Source: Acidobacteria bacterium UBA2161
Lineage (GTDB): Bacteria > Acidobacteriota > Vicinamibacteria > Vicinamibacterales > UBA823
Length of the DNA stretch: 58,913 bases
Reading direction: 5' to 3'
Assembly: GCA_002328835.1 (NCBI GenBank)
Contig: DCWN01000028.1
Span: 1-58,913 of the forward strand
In this document: piece after piece, positions 16,627-25,243 of the stretch
Position numbering within the stretch: position 1 is the stretch's first letter
How the letters are laid out: every line of letters starts with the position of its first letter
The notes under the pieces: model-generated
What the model saw: only the letters and a program-made list of their open reading frames with translations
Databases searched by the model: none
What the model was told of the DNA's origin: nothing
Made by a program: the position numbers and the translations under genes

Positions 16627-17337
16627 CTACGCTTCCTGAGAGACCGGAGAGACCGGCGCGGCGGCTCGCGCGACCTCGCGGCGTTCGGTCCGGCCGTCGC
16701 GCATCGTGAGGGTCACTTCGGTGATCTCGGCCAGCTCGGTGTCGTGGGTGACCAGCACCACCGTGGTGCCTCGACGGCGGTTCACGTCGAGAAGGATTTC
16801 GACGATGTGGTGCCCGTTGGCGCTGTCGAGGTTGCCGGTCGGCTCGTCGGCCAGCAGGATCGGCGGGTCGTTGGCCAGCGCGCGCGCGATCGCAATCCGC
16901 TGCTGCTCCCCACCCGACAGCTGCGACGGATAGTGATGCGCCCGATCGACGAGGCCCACTTCCGCCAGCAGCCCCTCCGCCTTCTGCCGCGCGCCCGCTT
17001 GGCCTGCGATCTCGAGCGGCACCAAGATGTTCTCGAACGCGTTGAGCGACGGAATCAGGTGAAAGAACTGGAACACAAAACCGATCTTCGACCCGCGCAG
17101 GCCGGCCAGCGCATCCTCTCCCAGCCTCGTGATATCGACGCCGTCGATCAGAATCTGGCCCGTCGTCGGCGCATCCAGGCCGGCGATCAGCCCGAGCAGC
17201 GTCGACTTGCCGCTCCCGGACGGACCGACGATCGACACGCACTGCCCCGACGGGATATGGAGGTCGAGCGGATGGAGGATCGTGAGCGGCTGGTCGCCGC
17301 TCATCACGGTCTTCGAGACGCCGCGCAGTTCGATCAT
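16627..17337 (-). CDS. ABC transporter ATP-binding protein, YbbA-like
   Basis: 236-residue ATPase: Walker A GPSGSGKST at 38-46, Q-loop FVFQFFHLIPSLNAFEN, signature LSGGEQQR at 140-147, Walker B LLADEPTGNLDS from 161 and switch His in LVTHD. It is the energy module of the FtsX-type permease downstream. Its ATG overlaps the stop of the TesA-like gene by 4 nt (ATGA), so the three genes are one transcription and translation unit. It is a separate ATPase from the MacB-type one at 11002-11790. Confidence 0.92.
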   Translation of the reverse strand: MIELRGVSKTVMSGDQPLTILHPLDLHIPSGQCVSIVGPSGSGKSTLLGLIAGLDAPTTGQILIDGVDITRLGEDALAGLRGSKIGFVFQFFHLIPSLNAFENILVPLEIAGQAGARQKAEGLLAEVGLVDRAHHYPSQLSGGEQQRIAIARALANDPPILLADEPTGNLDSANGHHIVEILLDVNRRRGTTVVLVTHDTELAEITEVTLTMRDGRTERREVARAAAPVSPVSQEA

Positions 17338-18104
17338 GTCGTCGGGCCACCCTCCGCCAGCATCGGTTCGAGCGTCAGCCAGACCAGATCGGCTACCTTG
17401 CCCGCACCCTCGGCGTTCGGATGGATGCCGTCGGCCTGGTTCAGCTCGGCGTGACCCGCCACGCCGTTCAGCAGGAACGGCACGAAGGCAAGGCCGAACG
17501 CGTCTGCCAGATCCCGGAACGTGTCGCGAAATGCGGTCGTGTAGAACGCGCCGTAGTTCGGCGGCGCCTCCATGCCCGTCAGGAGCACGCGCGCACCGTA
17601 GGCCTGGGCACCCTCGATAATCTCCGTCAGATTCTGCTTCATCTCGTCCACGGCCAGTCCGCGCAACCCGTCGTTCCCGCCGAGCGCTACGATCACGACC
17701 CGCACGTCACCGTCGAGCGACCACGCCAGCCGTCTCAGACCTCCGGCGGTCGTGTCGGCGGAGACGCCAGCATTGACGATCTCGTGCGCGTACCCGCCCG
17801 CGGCGAGTTTCCCCTGCAAACGGGCCGGAAACGCCTCGTGCGGGTCCACGCCCAGGCCGGCCGTCAGGCTGTCGCCCAGCACGACGATGCGCGGTCGGTC
17901 GGCGTCCGTCGCCGGCAACGACGCCGGCGCACCCGCCTCGACGGGCGCTCGGTCGACGTCCCGTGCGTCCCTGTCCAACGGCCCGTCGCCGGTGCACGCT
18001 GACGCGGTCAGCGCGGCCGCCACGGCCACGCCCGCCACCACCACCGATCGGGCGATCGGAGGCACCACGCGCCTACCGAACTCAGACGGCATCTTCACTT
18101 GCAT
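17334..18104 (-). CDS. TesA-like SGNH/GDSL esterase lipoprotein
   Basis: 256-residue exported hydrolase of the TesA (thioesterase I/lysophospholipase/arylesterase) family. Block I GDSL is at 77-80 with the nucleophile Ser79; GGND is at 142-145; DGIHP with the catalytic Asp and His is at 225-229. The signal region ends LTASAC, so Cys37 is a likely lipidation site and a ~30-residue linker precedes the enzyme domain. E. coli TesA is a soluble periplasmic protein, so lipid anchoring would be a variation. The next two genes encode the YbbA/YbbP-like transporter, as in E. coli. A second in-frame ATG lies 4 codons in. Confidence 0.9.
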   Translation of the reverse strand: MQVKMPSEFGRRVVPPIARSVVVAGVAVAAALTASACTGDGPLDRDARDVDRAPVEAGAPASLPATDADRPRIVVLGDSLTAGLGVDPHEAFPARLQGKLAAGGYAHEIVNAGVSADTTAGGLRRLAWSLDGDVRVVIVALGGNDGLRGLAVDEMKQNLTEIIEGAQAYGARVLLTGMEAPPNYGAFYTTAFRDTFRDLADAFGLAFVPFLLNGVAGHAELNQADGIHPNAEGAGKVADLVWLTLEPMLAEGGPTT

Positions 18105-18153
18105 ACGCTGGCCAGGCGGGAATGTTTCGGACTGTCCGCCGACGGACCCTTCA

Positions 18154-18534
18154 TTATCCCACAGGCCCGCCGCGCCGGCCCCGCCACCACCAGGCGTACA
18201 GCCCGACGTTCACAGCGAGCGCGACCGCGCCAAGCACGATCTGGATCTCGCGCGTCAACCCAGCCGGATAGAGAACCGGTAGCAGGTAGTGTTGGACGAA
18301 GTCACCCGAGTAGCCGACGTCGCCCGCCCGGCTGCGCAGCCACTGCTCGAGCGGCGTCAGGGGGCAGATCCCGCCGACCCACTCGATCCCAACGCCCCAG
18401 GCGACCGCCGGCAGGTGCACCCACGCGATTGCCGGGCGCCGGAAGACGAGCAGGCCGCCAGAGACGACGAAGAGCACGAACGCCGCGTGCACGGCCACCA
18501 CGAGATCCGCGAGCGGTCCGTACCAGGCCGCCAT
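18154..18534 (-). CDS. DUF2784-family integral membrane protein
   Basis: 126-residue protein with four predicted membrane segments. It begins LADLVVAVHAAFVLFVVSGG, continues GVGIEWVGGICPLTPLEQWLR, and ends in another helix pair. The ICPLTPLEQWLR stretch with the following Asp-Phe-x2-His is typical of DUF2784. The function of the family is unknown. It starts 19 nt after the M20 peptidase stop on the same strand and is probably co-transcribed with it. Confidence 0.8.
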   Translation of the reverse strand: MAAWYGPLADLVVAVHAAFVLFVVSGGLLVFRRPAIAWVHLPAVAWGVGIEWVGGICPLTPLEQWLRSRAGDVGYSGDFVQHYLLPVLYPAGLTREIQIVLGAVALAVNVGLYAWWWRGRRGGPVG

Positions 18535-18553
18535 CTCGATCGTCTCCCGACCG

Positions 18554-19825
18554 TCACCCGACCAGTCGCACGATCGCCAGCGCCATGACCTTCGCGGCGG
18601 CGATCAGGTCGTCGAGGGCGCAGTACTCGTCGGGCTGATGGGCCATCTCCAGGGCGCCGGGCCCGTACGCCACGCACTGCTCCACGCCGGCCAGGCGCGC
18701 CACGTGCTTCTGGTCGTAGGTCCCCGGACTCGCAACGCGCGCCGCCGAGCCGCCGGTCACTTCGGTGACGGCCGCCTCGATCGCGGCGACGAGGGGCGCA
18801 TCCGCGGCGGTCTGCACCGGATGAACGACGAGTCGGTCCGCCAGCTCGTATCGGAACGCAGGGGCCTGAGACGCGGCCCGTTCCAGCAGCGCCACCACCT
18901 CCGCCCGCGTGGCCTCGAAGCCTTCTTCGATAAGGAATCGTCGGTCGAACGTCGCCCGGCATCGGTCGGCGACACACGGCGTCTGCCCGGCCGCGTCACC
19001 CTGACCGCCGAAGACGCCGTTCACGTTGATCGTCGGTCGGCGGGCACCGTCCGGGACGACCGGCATGGCCGTCTCGCGCTCGGCCAGCTGCGGCGTCAGC
19101 TCGTCGCGCACCGCGTCGAGCACCCGGCTCATCGCATCGATGGCGCTCTCGCCGAGGAACGGCATGCTGCCGTGCGCGGTCCGGCCATGCGTGACGACAT
19201 CGAACCAGTAGGCGCCGCGGTGTCCGAGGCAGACGCGGTCGACGCCGAACGGTTCCGGAATGATGACGAAGTCGGTCCGTGACGCCGCCAGCCGGCCGTG
19301 CTCCGCGAGCCATCCGACACCGGCCAGGCCGCCGCTTTCCTCATCGACCGTGCCGCTGACCTCGAGCGACCCGGTCAGATCGACACCGGCACGCCGGACC
19401 GCGTCCGCCGCGTAGATCGCCGCGGCCAACCCGGCCTTCATGTCCGCGCTGCCCCGGCCGTAGAGCCGCCCGTCCCGAATGAGTCCGGCGAACGGGTCGA
19501 CGGTCCAGCCCTCACCCGCCGGCACGACATCGAAGTGTCCGTTGAGGTGCAGCAGCGGCCGCGCGGCACGGCCCTCGCGACGGCCGACCACGTTGACCCG
19601 CGGATGTGCCGCCGTGTGTTCGGGGCGTCCGGTCGCCTCGATCCGCTCGACCTCGAAACCGAGCGCCGTCAATCGCTGGCCGATCACGCCGGCGCACTCC
19701 ACGTAGTGGTCCCCGGGCGGGTTGACGGTGGGAATCCGGACGAGCGTTGCGGCGAACTCGACCAGTTGGTCGCCGACCGCTTCGACCTCTCGGAGAACGC
19801 GATCCAGCTGCTGTGGCGTCGGCAC
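18554..19825 (-). CDS. M20-family metallopeptidase (ArgE/DapE/ACY1 type)
   Basis: 423-residue zinc hydrolase without signal peptide, so cytoplasmic. Metal ligands and catalytic residues fall in LHLNGHFDVVPAGEGW (His97), GRGSADMKAG (Asp128) and GTVDEESGG (Glu162/163). A dimerisation domain follows at about 215-330. It probably deacylates an N-acyl amino acid or cleaves a dipeptide; specificity (ArgE, DapE or acetylornithine/succinyl-diaminopimelate) cannot be settled. The start is GTG 19825. It is divergent from the P1 peptidase gene, with an inverted-repeat element in the shared upstream region. Confidence 0.88.
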   Translation of the reverse strand: MPTPQQLDRVLREVEAVGDQLVEFAATLVRIPTVNPPGDHYVECAGVIGQRLTALGFEVERIEATGRPEHTAAHPRVNVVGRREGRAARPLLHLNGHFDVVPAGEGWTVDPFAGLIRDGRLYGRGSADMKAGLAAAIYAADAVRRAGVDLTGSLEVSGTVDEESGGLAGVGWLAEHGRLAASRTDFVIIPEPFGVDRVCLGHRGAYWFDVVTHGRTAHGSMPFLGESAIDAMSRVLDAVRDELTPQLAERETAMPVVPDGARRPTINVNGVFGGQGDAAGQTPCVADRCRATFDRRFLIEEGFEATRAEVVALLERAASQAPAFRYELADRLVVHPVQTAADAPLVAAIEAAVTEVTGGSAARVASPGTYDQKHVARLAGVEQCVAYGPGALEMAHQPDEYCALDDLIAAAKVMALAIVRLVG

Positions 19826-19852
19826 GGGCAGCGATCATTCTAGCAAGCAGGC

Positions 19853-20027
19853 CTGGCAGCCCGCGGTGAAAGTGCCGTGTGCCACCGAGAGCGCCGAGGC
19901 CGCCCCGCCAGGCGCGAAGAGCGAGCATACCGGCAGTATTCGACCCCGTTGATGAGAAGCCAAGCGCCGCCTGTGGCGGGATGGATTGGCGGTCAAATGC
20001 AACGGCACTTTCACCACGGGCTGCCAG
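19853..20027. repeat. 175-bp element with 26-bp terminal inverted repeats
   Basis: The left arm 19853-19878 starts CTGGCAGCCCGCGG and the right arm 20002-20027 is its reverse complement, with one mismatch in 26 bp (C versus T at arm position 12). The interior, about 123 bp, has no gene I can support. It sits in the divergent upstream region of the M20 and P1 peptidase genes and ends 24 nt before the P1 start codon. A MITE-like insertion or a large regulatory hairpin would both fit; no flanking direct repeat is evident. Confidence 0.65.
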
Positions 20028-20051
20028 CTGCCATCGGGTATCATCCAGCCG

Positions 20052-21119
20052 ATGAGGGATGCCAGTCGGACCGGCGCACCGCTGCTCCTTGCGGCGCTCG
20101 CGGTGTTGAACGCACCCGCCATGTGGGCCCAGTCCGACGTCGCCACGCGCGGCCTGACGGCCGTCGACGGTGTCAAGGTCGGGCACCATACGCTCACCGA
20201 GCGCCCCACCGGGTGCACCGTCATCCTGACCGAGGGCGGTGCGGTCGGAGGCGTGGACGTGCGCGGCGGTGCGCCCGGCAGTCGCGAAGTCGCCCTGCTC
20301 GACCCGGTGAACACCGTCGCCATGGTGCACGGCATCGTCCTGTCGGGCGGCAGTGCGTTCGGACTCGATGCGGCCAGCGGCGTCGTCCGGTACCTGGAGG
20401 AGCGCGGCATCGGCTACCCGACCCGACTGGCCCCGGTGCCGATCGTCCCCGCGGCGATCCTGTTCGACCTCGGCGTCGGCGGCGCCCCCCAGATCCGCCC
20501 GACCGCCGACTGCGGCTATCGCGCGGCCATGGCCGCGTCGACGGGGACCGTCGGCGAGGGCAGCGTGGGCGCCGGCGCCGGCGCCACGATCGGCAAGCTG
20601 CGAGGCTCGGCACGCGCCATGAAGGGCGGTATCGGGACTGCGTCGATCCGACTGGAGACCGGCCTCACCGTTGCCGCGCTCGTCGCGGTGAACGCCGTCG
20701 GTGACGTCATCGACCCTGCGACCGGCGAGGTCGTGGCGGGTGTCCGGACCGAGGACGGCCTGGGGCTCGCCGACGCGCGCCGCCTGCTTCGCACGGGAGA
20801 GGTGACGTCGCGTCCGGTCGAGAATACGACGATCGGCGTCGTCGCCACCAACGCCGCGCTCTCGAAGCCCGAGGCGACGAAGATCGCCCAGATGGCCCAT
20901 GACGGGTACGCCCGCGCGATCGTGCCGGTCCACACGCCCGGCGATGGCGACACGATCTTCGCTGTCGGCACCGGAGCATGGGACGGCACGGCCAACGTGG
21001 GGACCATCGGCGCGCTGGCGGCCGACGTCATGGCCGAAGCAATCGTCCGCGCCGCCCAGCAGGCAACCGGACTCGCGGGTTATCCCGCGGCGCGCGACCT
21101 CAACGGCGCGCGCCCGTGA
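20052..21119 (+). CDS. P1-family peptidase (DmpA-like N-terminal nucleophile hydrolase), exported
   Basis: 355-residue protein with a signal peptide (LLLAALAVLNAPAMWAQ) and a P1/S58 domain, the family of D-/L-aminopeptidase DmpA and beta-peptidyl aminopeptidases. GGSAFGLDAASG, GSVGAGAGATIGK and ENTTIGVVATNAALSK are conserved blocks. In relatives the last one marks the autocleavage site that frees a Thr nucleophile. I prefer ATG 20052 to an upstream in-frame ATG at 19986, which would start inside the inverted-repeat element. Its stop overlaps the next start as GTGA, coupling it to the symporter gene. A periplasmic role releasing amino acids for uptake is plausible inference. Confidence 0.88.
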   Translation: MRDASRTGAPLLLAALAVLNAPAMWAQSDVATRGLTAVDGVKVGHHTLTERPTGCTVILTEGGAVGGVDVRGGAPGSREVALLDPVNTVAMVHGIVLSGGSAFGLDAASGVVRYLEERGIGYPTRLAPVPIVPAAILFDLGVGGAPQIRPTADCGYRAAMAASTGTVGEGSVGAGAGATIGKLRGSARAMKGGIGTASIRLETGLTVAALVAVNAVGDVIDPATGEVVAGVRTEDGLGLADARRLLRTGEVTSRPVENTTIGVVATNAALSKPEATKIAQMAHDGYARAIVPVHTPGDGDTIFAVGTGAWDGTANVGTIGALAADVMAEAIVRAAQQATGLAGYPAARDLNGARP

Positions 21120-22519
21120 ATTCCCACCTCACGCTACTGCTCGTCTATGCGGCCGGCCTGATCGGCGCCGGGCTGTGGTACGCCCGACGTGTTCGCGGCA
21201 CGCGCGACTTCTTCGTGGCTAGCCGGAGGCTCGGACCGGGCCTGCTCTTCTCGACGATGCTCGCCGCCAACATCGGCGCCGGATCGACTGTCGGCGCCGC
21301 GGGCCTCGGCTACACCGCCGGCCTCAGTGCCTGGTGGTGGGTGGGGTCGGCCGGCCTCGGGTCGATCGCCTTGGCATTCTGGATCGGCCCCCGCATCAGG
21401 GCAATCGCCGCCCGCCAGGACCTTCGGACGGTCGGCGACTTCCTGGAGTTGCGCTACAGCCCAGAGGTCCGGGTCGTGATCACGATGCTGCTGTGGATCG
21501 GCTCGCTCGCCATCCTGGCCGCTCAGCTCATGGCGCTGGCGTTCGTCCTGGACGCAGCCATTGGCCTGCCCAAGGCCGCCGGCTGTCTCATCGGCGGCAT
21601 CGTCATGACGATCTACTTCTCCGCGGGCGGCATCGCGGCAACCGCCCGCGTCAACCTCATTCAGCTGGTCGTCCTGCTGGTGGGCTTCGCGCTCGCCCTT
21701 CCCCTCTCGATCGACGCGGTCGGCGGCTGGGAGGTCGTCACCGCGGCGGGCGACGCCGACCAGTGGAACGTCTGGCGCGGTCCCGGGAGCGGATGGATTC
21801 TCGTCCCGATGATGGTGCCGGCGTTCATCGTGTCGCCAGGATTGCTCCAGAAGGTGTACAGCGCCGCCGACGACCGGGCGGTCCGCATCGGCGTGGGCGC
21901 GAACGCACTCGCGCTCCTGCTCTTCGCGTGCGTCCCGCCCCTGCTCGGCGCCGCGGCCCGCGCAGCCCATCCCGGCCTCGACAACCCCGGCTTGGCCCTG
22001 CCCACGTTGCTCATGGCCTCGGTGCCACCGGTCGTGGGCAGCCTCGGCCTGGCCGCGCTGTTCTCAGCCGAGGTCAGTTCGGCCGACGCGATCCTGTTCA
22101 TGCTCGCCACCTCGCTCAGCCAGGATCTGTACCGCCGGTATCTCTCGCCCGACGCCGACGATGCGTCGGTGCTGCGGGTGGCCCGATGGGCGGCGGCCGT
22201 CGGCGGCGGCCTGGGCGTCTCGCTGGCCATCGCCTCGGAATCGATCGTCGACGCGATGAGCATTTTCTACACGCTGCTCAGCGTCAGTCTCTTCGTACCG
22301 CTGATGGCCGGTCTCTATCTGCCGTCCGTCCGCACGCCGGAAGTCCTGGCTGCCATCGTGACCGGCGTGACGGCCGTGCTGGTGACCTCGCTGAGCGCGG
22401 ACGCCTCGTCAACCAGCGTCATCACGCCCGCACTGGTAGGGCTCGTCATCTCGGTGCTGACCGCGACGGTGGTCGGCGCCGCCCGGATCTGGGCCGAACA
22501 GACAGGGAGTGGCACGTGA
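21116..22519 (+). CDS. Sodium:solute symporter family protein
   Basis: 467-residue SSS-family permease with about 13 membrane helices. RRVRGTRDFFVASRRLGPGL, ANIGAGSTVGAAGLGY and GFALALPLSIDAVGGWEVV show the SSSF pattern of Na+-coupled uptake of amino acids, sugars or carboxylates. It starts at GTG 21116, overlapping the P1 peptidase stop (GTGA), and is followed 14 nt later by a dehydrogenase gene. The coupling to an exported peptidase suggests that its substrate is a released amino acid or related product. The gene is not close to the ActP-like symporter at 47506. Confidence 0.9.
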   Translation: MNSHLTLLLVYAAGLIGAGLWYARRVRGTRDFFVASRRLGPGLLFSTMLAANIGAGSTVGAAGLGYTAGLSAWWWVGSAGLGSIALAFWIGPRIRAIAARQDLRTVGDFLELRYSPEVRVVITMLLWIGSLAILAAQLMALAFVLDAAIGLPKAAGCLIGGIVMTIYFSAGGIAATARVNLIQLVVLLVGFALALPLSIDAVGGWEVVTAAGDADQWNVWRGPGSGWILVPMMVPAFIVSPGLLQKVYSAADDRAVRIGVGANALALLLFACVPPLLGAAARAAHPGLDNPGLALPTLLMASVPPVVGSLGLAALFSAEVSSADAILFMLATSLSQDLYRRYLSPDADDASVLRVARWAAAVGGGLGVSLAIASESIVDAMSIFYTLLSVSLFVPLMAGLYLPSVRTPEVLAAIVTGVTAVLVTSLSADASSTSVITPALVGLVISVLTATVVGAARIWAEQTGSGT

Positions 22520-22533
22520 CACGAGGGAGACGC

Positions 22534-23316
22534 ATGTTCGGACTCGAGGGGAAGGTCGCCGCCATCATCGGCGCCGCGTCCGGGATCGGCGAAGCGGTCG
22601 CACTCGGCTGCGCGCGGCACGGCGCGGCGGTGCACTGTCTCGACGTTGACGGCGATGGCGCCACGACCGTCGCGAACGTGGCGCGTGGCGAAGGGCTGAC
22701 GGCCGAATCGGCCACGGTCGACATCACCGATCCGGCGGCGGTCGACGCCGCCGTCGCCGGCATCGTCGCGGCCCACGGGCGCGTCGACATCGCCGTCTGC
22801 ACGCCGAGCATCAATGTGCGCAAGCGGCTACTCGACTACACGCCCGAGGAGTTCGACGCCGTGGTCGGTTTGAACTTGAAGGGCAACTTCAACGTGCTGC
22901 GCGCCGTGGCCCGGCCGATGGTGGCGAGCGGCGGCGGCAGCATCGTCCTGTTCTCCTCGATCCGGTCTCAGGTGGTCGAGCCCGGTCAATCGGTCTACGC
23001 CGCCACGAAGGCCGGGCTCGTGCAGCTCGCCCGCGCGGCCGCCGCCGAGCTGGGGCCATCGGGGGTCCGTGTGAACGCGGTCGCCCCGGGCGTCGTGGAA
23101 ACGCCGCTCACCGCCCCGATCAAGGCCCAGCGCGATTGGTACGACGCCTACGCATCGAAGAGCGTGCTGGGCCGCTGGGCGTCGCCCGACGAGATGGTCG
23201 GGCCGGTGATCTTTCTGGCCTCGGATGCCGCGAGCTACGTGACCGGCACGGTGCTCTTCGTCGACGGCGGCTGGACCGCCGCCGACGGGCGCTTCATCCC
23301 GCCGGGAATGGAGTGA
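22534..23316 (+). CDS. Short-chain dehydrogenase/reductase
   Basis: 260-residue classical SDR. The nucleotide-binding motif GAASGIG is at about 13-19, and LNLKGN supplies the structural Asn. The catalytic Ser lies in FSSIRS and the Tyr-x3-Lys in YAATK, with the C-terminal FVDGGWTA. NAD(P)-dependent oxidation or reduction of an unidentified alcohol or sugar is expected. I chose ATG 22534, which follows GAGGGAGA; longer in-frame readings would run through the symporter gene. Being in the P1 peptidase/symporter operon, it may act on the imported compound. Confidence 0.9.
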   Translation: MFGLEGKVAAIIGAASGIGEAVALGCARHGAAVHCLDVDGDGATTVANVARGEGLTAESATVDITDPAAVDAAVAGIVAAHGRVDIAVCTPSINVRKRLLDYTPEEFDAVVGLNLKGNFNVLRAVARPMVASGGGSIVLFSSIRSQVVEPGQSVYAATKAGLVQLARAAAAELGPSGVRVNAVAPGVVETPLTAPIKAQRDWYDAYASKSVLGRWASPDEMVGPVIFLASDAASYVTGTVLFVDGGWTAADGRFIPPGME

Positions 23317-23339
23317 GCCGGGAGTGAGGAGCGAACCCC

Positions 23340-23834
23340 ATGACGACTGACGCCGACCTTCGCGCGCATGTCATCGCGTTGCTGTCCGGGAAGGGTGCCC
23401 ACCTCGCGTTCGATGCGGTGATCGACGACTGGCCCACCGACGGGCGGACCCGACGGCCCGCCGGTGCGGCCCACTCGGCATGGCAACTGATCGAGCATAT
23501 GCGGATCGCGCAGCGCGACATCCTGGACTTCTGCGAGAAGTCCGACTACGTCGAGCCCCGGTTCCCCGACGACTACTGGCCGCCCGACAACCCGGCACTC
23601 GATGACGCGGCCTGGGCCGGCACGGTCTCCCGCTTCACGGAAGACCTGGAACGGATGCAGCAGCTCGTGGCCGACCCGGCAACCGACCTGTCGGCGAGGA
23701 TTCCACACGGGACGGGGCAGACCATTCTTCGGGAGGCGTTCGTGGTAGCCGACCACAACGCCTACCATCTGGGACAACTCGCGCTGCTCCGCCGGCTGCT
23801 CGGCGCCTGGCACGCCCCAGCTTTCTCGCTGTAG
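23340..23834 (+). CDS. DinB-like four-helix protein
   Basis: 164-residue protein of the DinB/YfiT-like metalloenzyme superfamily. A first His lies in HSAWQLIEHMRIAQRD, and a C-terminal DHNAYHLGQLALLRR provides the other likely metal-binding histidines. Known members are nickel- or zinc-dependent hydrolases or thiol transferases (for example bacillithiol or mycothiol S-transferases), but many are uncharacterised. It lies 23 nt after the dehydrogenase in the same operon. A second, distant DinB-like gene is at 57981-58493. Confidence 0.82.
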   Translation: MTTDADLRAHVIALLSGKGAHLAFDAVIDDWPTDGRTRRPAGAAHSAWQLIEHMRIAQRDILDFCEKSDYVEPRFPDDYWPPDNPALDDAAWAGTVSRFTEDLERMQQLVADPATDLSARIPHGTGQTILREAFVVADHNAYHLGQLALLRRLLGAWHAPAFSL

Positions 23835-23934
23835 AGAGAGCGCGCCTTCAACGCGGCGGCCAGGGCGTCTCGACGACCCGATCGAGGGGCGCCTCGGAAC
23901 GCCGGGGCCGGGTCACTTCGCGCGTCTTCAGCAA

Positions 23935-24927
23935 CTACTCGATCCGGATCGCGCCCGAAGTGGTCCGCAGTTCCAAGAGCTGACCGCCGCCGCCAACCTC
24001 ACCTCGCAGCTGCCGGCCGCTGAGCGAACCGACCACGGTGATCGGATACCTGGAGTTGATGCGGCCCGAACTCGTCCGAGCATCGAGTTCGAACGCTGCA
24101 TTGTCGGGCAAGGCGACGCGGATGCCGCCCGAGCTGGATTCCAGCCGCCAGTCTCCACCCATCCCGCCGTCCGCGACGATGCTGCCACTGCCCGTGCGCA
24201 CCTCCAGGGCACCGTCGACACCACGGACCCGGATGCTGCCCGACCCGGTTCGGACCGAGACGTCGCCGGCACCGATCTGTTCGAGCTCCACGCTGCCGCT
24301 ACCGCTCGATGACTCGATGCCGCCGTCGACCTCCGACGCCCGGATCGATCCGCTGCCGGTGCTGACCTCGAGGGCACCGCGTGCGGCGTCCACCTGAATC
24401 GAGCCCGAGCCGGCGTGCGCCGTGACGCGGCCACCGATTCGCCCGATGGTCAGGCTGCCCGACCCGGCCGCCGCCTCGACCGGCCCAGCGAGATCATCAA
24501 TCGTCTGGCTGCCGGAACCCGACTGGGAACGCAGCGAGGTCGCTTCCGGCACGACCAACTCGTAGCTAATCCTGAGGCCGCACCGCGCGTCCTCATCGAG
24601 ATCGCCGACCCGTACGGCGTTGCCTTGCTGCTCGACCGGCGGATTGCCCACGATCGCATCGATGCGCCGCTGCAACTCGGCCGTCGTGTAGCGAGACGAG
24701 TCACGCGCGCGGATGCGACCCTCGACGCGGACGCTACCATCCGCTCCGGTCCGCACCGAGATGCTGCCAGCGCCGGTGCTGACCTCGAGGTCGACCTGCC
24801 CCGTCACCTCGAGTGTCCGCACGAACTCGTCTTCCAACTGCTGCGCCACCGTCGGCGACGCCAGCCCAAGAACGATCGTCGCGACAGCGACGATCCCCAC
24901 ACCACCGATCTTCTCTTGCACGCTCAT
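23935..24927 (-). CDS. Exported DUF4097-type beta-solenoid protein
   Basis: 330-residue protein with a signal peptide (GIVAVATIVLGLASPTVAQ) followed by a DUF4097-like region. About eight GSGS/GSGSI turns recur every ~15-20 residues between about 145 and 275, each followed by a V-x-V or I-x-I strand pair, as in a beta-helix or solenoid. Related proteins are called putative adhesins or auto-transporter-like, with no settled function. The start at ATG 24927 is supported by GGAGG 8 nt upstream; a longer in-frame reading from 24963 is not needed. Convergent with the DinB-like gene. Confidence 0.78.
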   Translation of the reverse strand: MSVQEKIGGVGIVAVATIVLGLASPTVAQQLEDEFVRTLEVTGQVDLEVSTGAGSISVRTGADGSVRVEGRIRARDSSRYTTAELQRRIDAIVGNPPVEQQGNAVRVGDLDEDARCGLRISYELVVPEATSLRSQSGSGSQTIDDLAGPVEAAAGSGSLTIGRIGGRVTAHAGSGSIQVDAARGALEVSTGSGSIRASEVDGGIESSSGSGSVELEQIGAGDVSVRTGSGSIRVRGVDGALEVRTGSGSIVADGGMGGDWRLESSSGGIRVALPDNAAFELDARTSSGRINSRYPITVVGSLSGRQLRGEVGGGGQLLELRTTSGAIRIE

Positions 24928-25243
24928 CCCTGTCCCTCCGGAGGGCCGAAGCCAGAGGCCCACACGTCAAGTCGTTAGACGGAAGCGGCCGCGCGGGCGT
25001 TGGCTCGGGCGCCAGATTGGCCCGGAACGCCAGATCCGTCAGCCGGATCCACGAAAGTCGATCGTGCGGACGTCGTATCCGCCCGCTTCCGTGCGGGCGC
25101 GCTTACGGTTCTGGTCGGCCGGTGACATTCCTGTAAGGCGGGCGTCGCCTGGCACGGGTCGCCCTCGAACGATCAACCTTGTAACTCACTGAGAACACAT
25201 CAGTTGTGGTGCTCGGCTCGCCGCTGACGACCTGGAGAGCCAG
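24928..25243. other. 316-nt non-coding gap between divergent genes
   Basis: Upstream region of both the DUF4097 protein (-) and the pseudokinase-PEGA protein (+). It contains one clean hairpin, CGCCCGC/GCGGGCG with a 6-nt loop at 25080-25099, and a TTGACG box on the minus strand near 24967. No open frame, RNA gene or convincing promoter pair can be defended. Confidence 0.5.

Noticed and set aside
21334..23316. A 660-residue reading joining the symporter region to the dehydrogenase
   Set aside because: The first 400 residues are an out-of-frame reading of the symporter gene. The dehydrogenase begins at ATG 22534 behind GAGGGAGA.
24100..24560. Possible tandem DNA repeat or CRISPR-like array
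   Set aside because: The periodicity comes from the GSGS protein turns; DNA units are not identical and there are no unique spacers.
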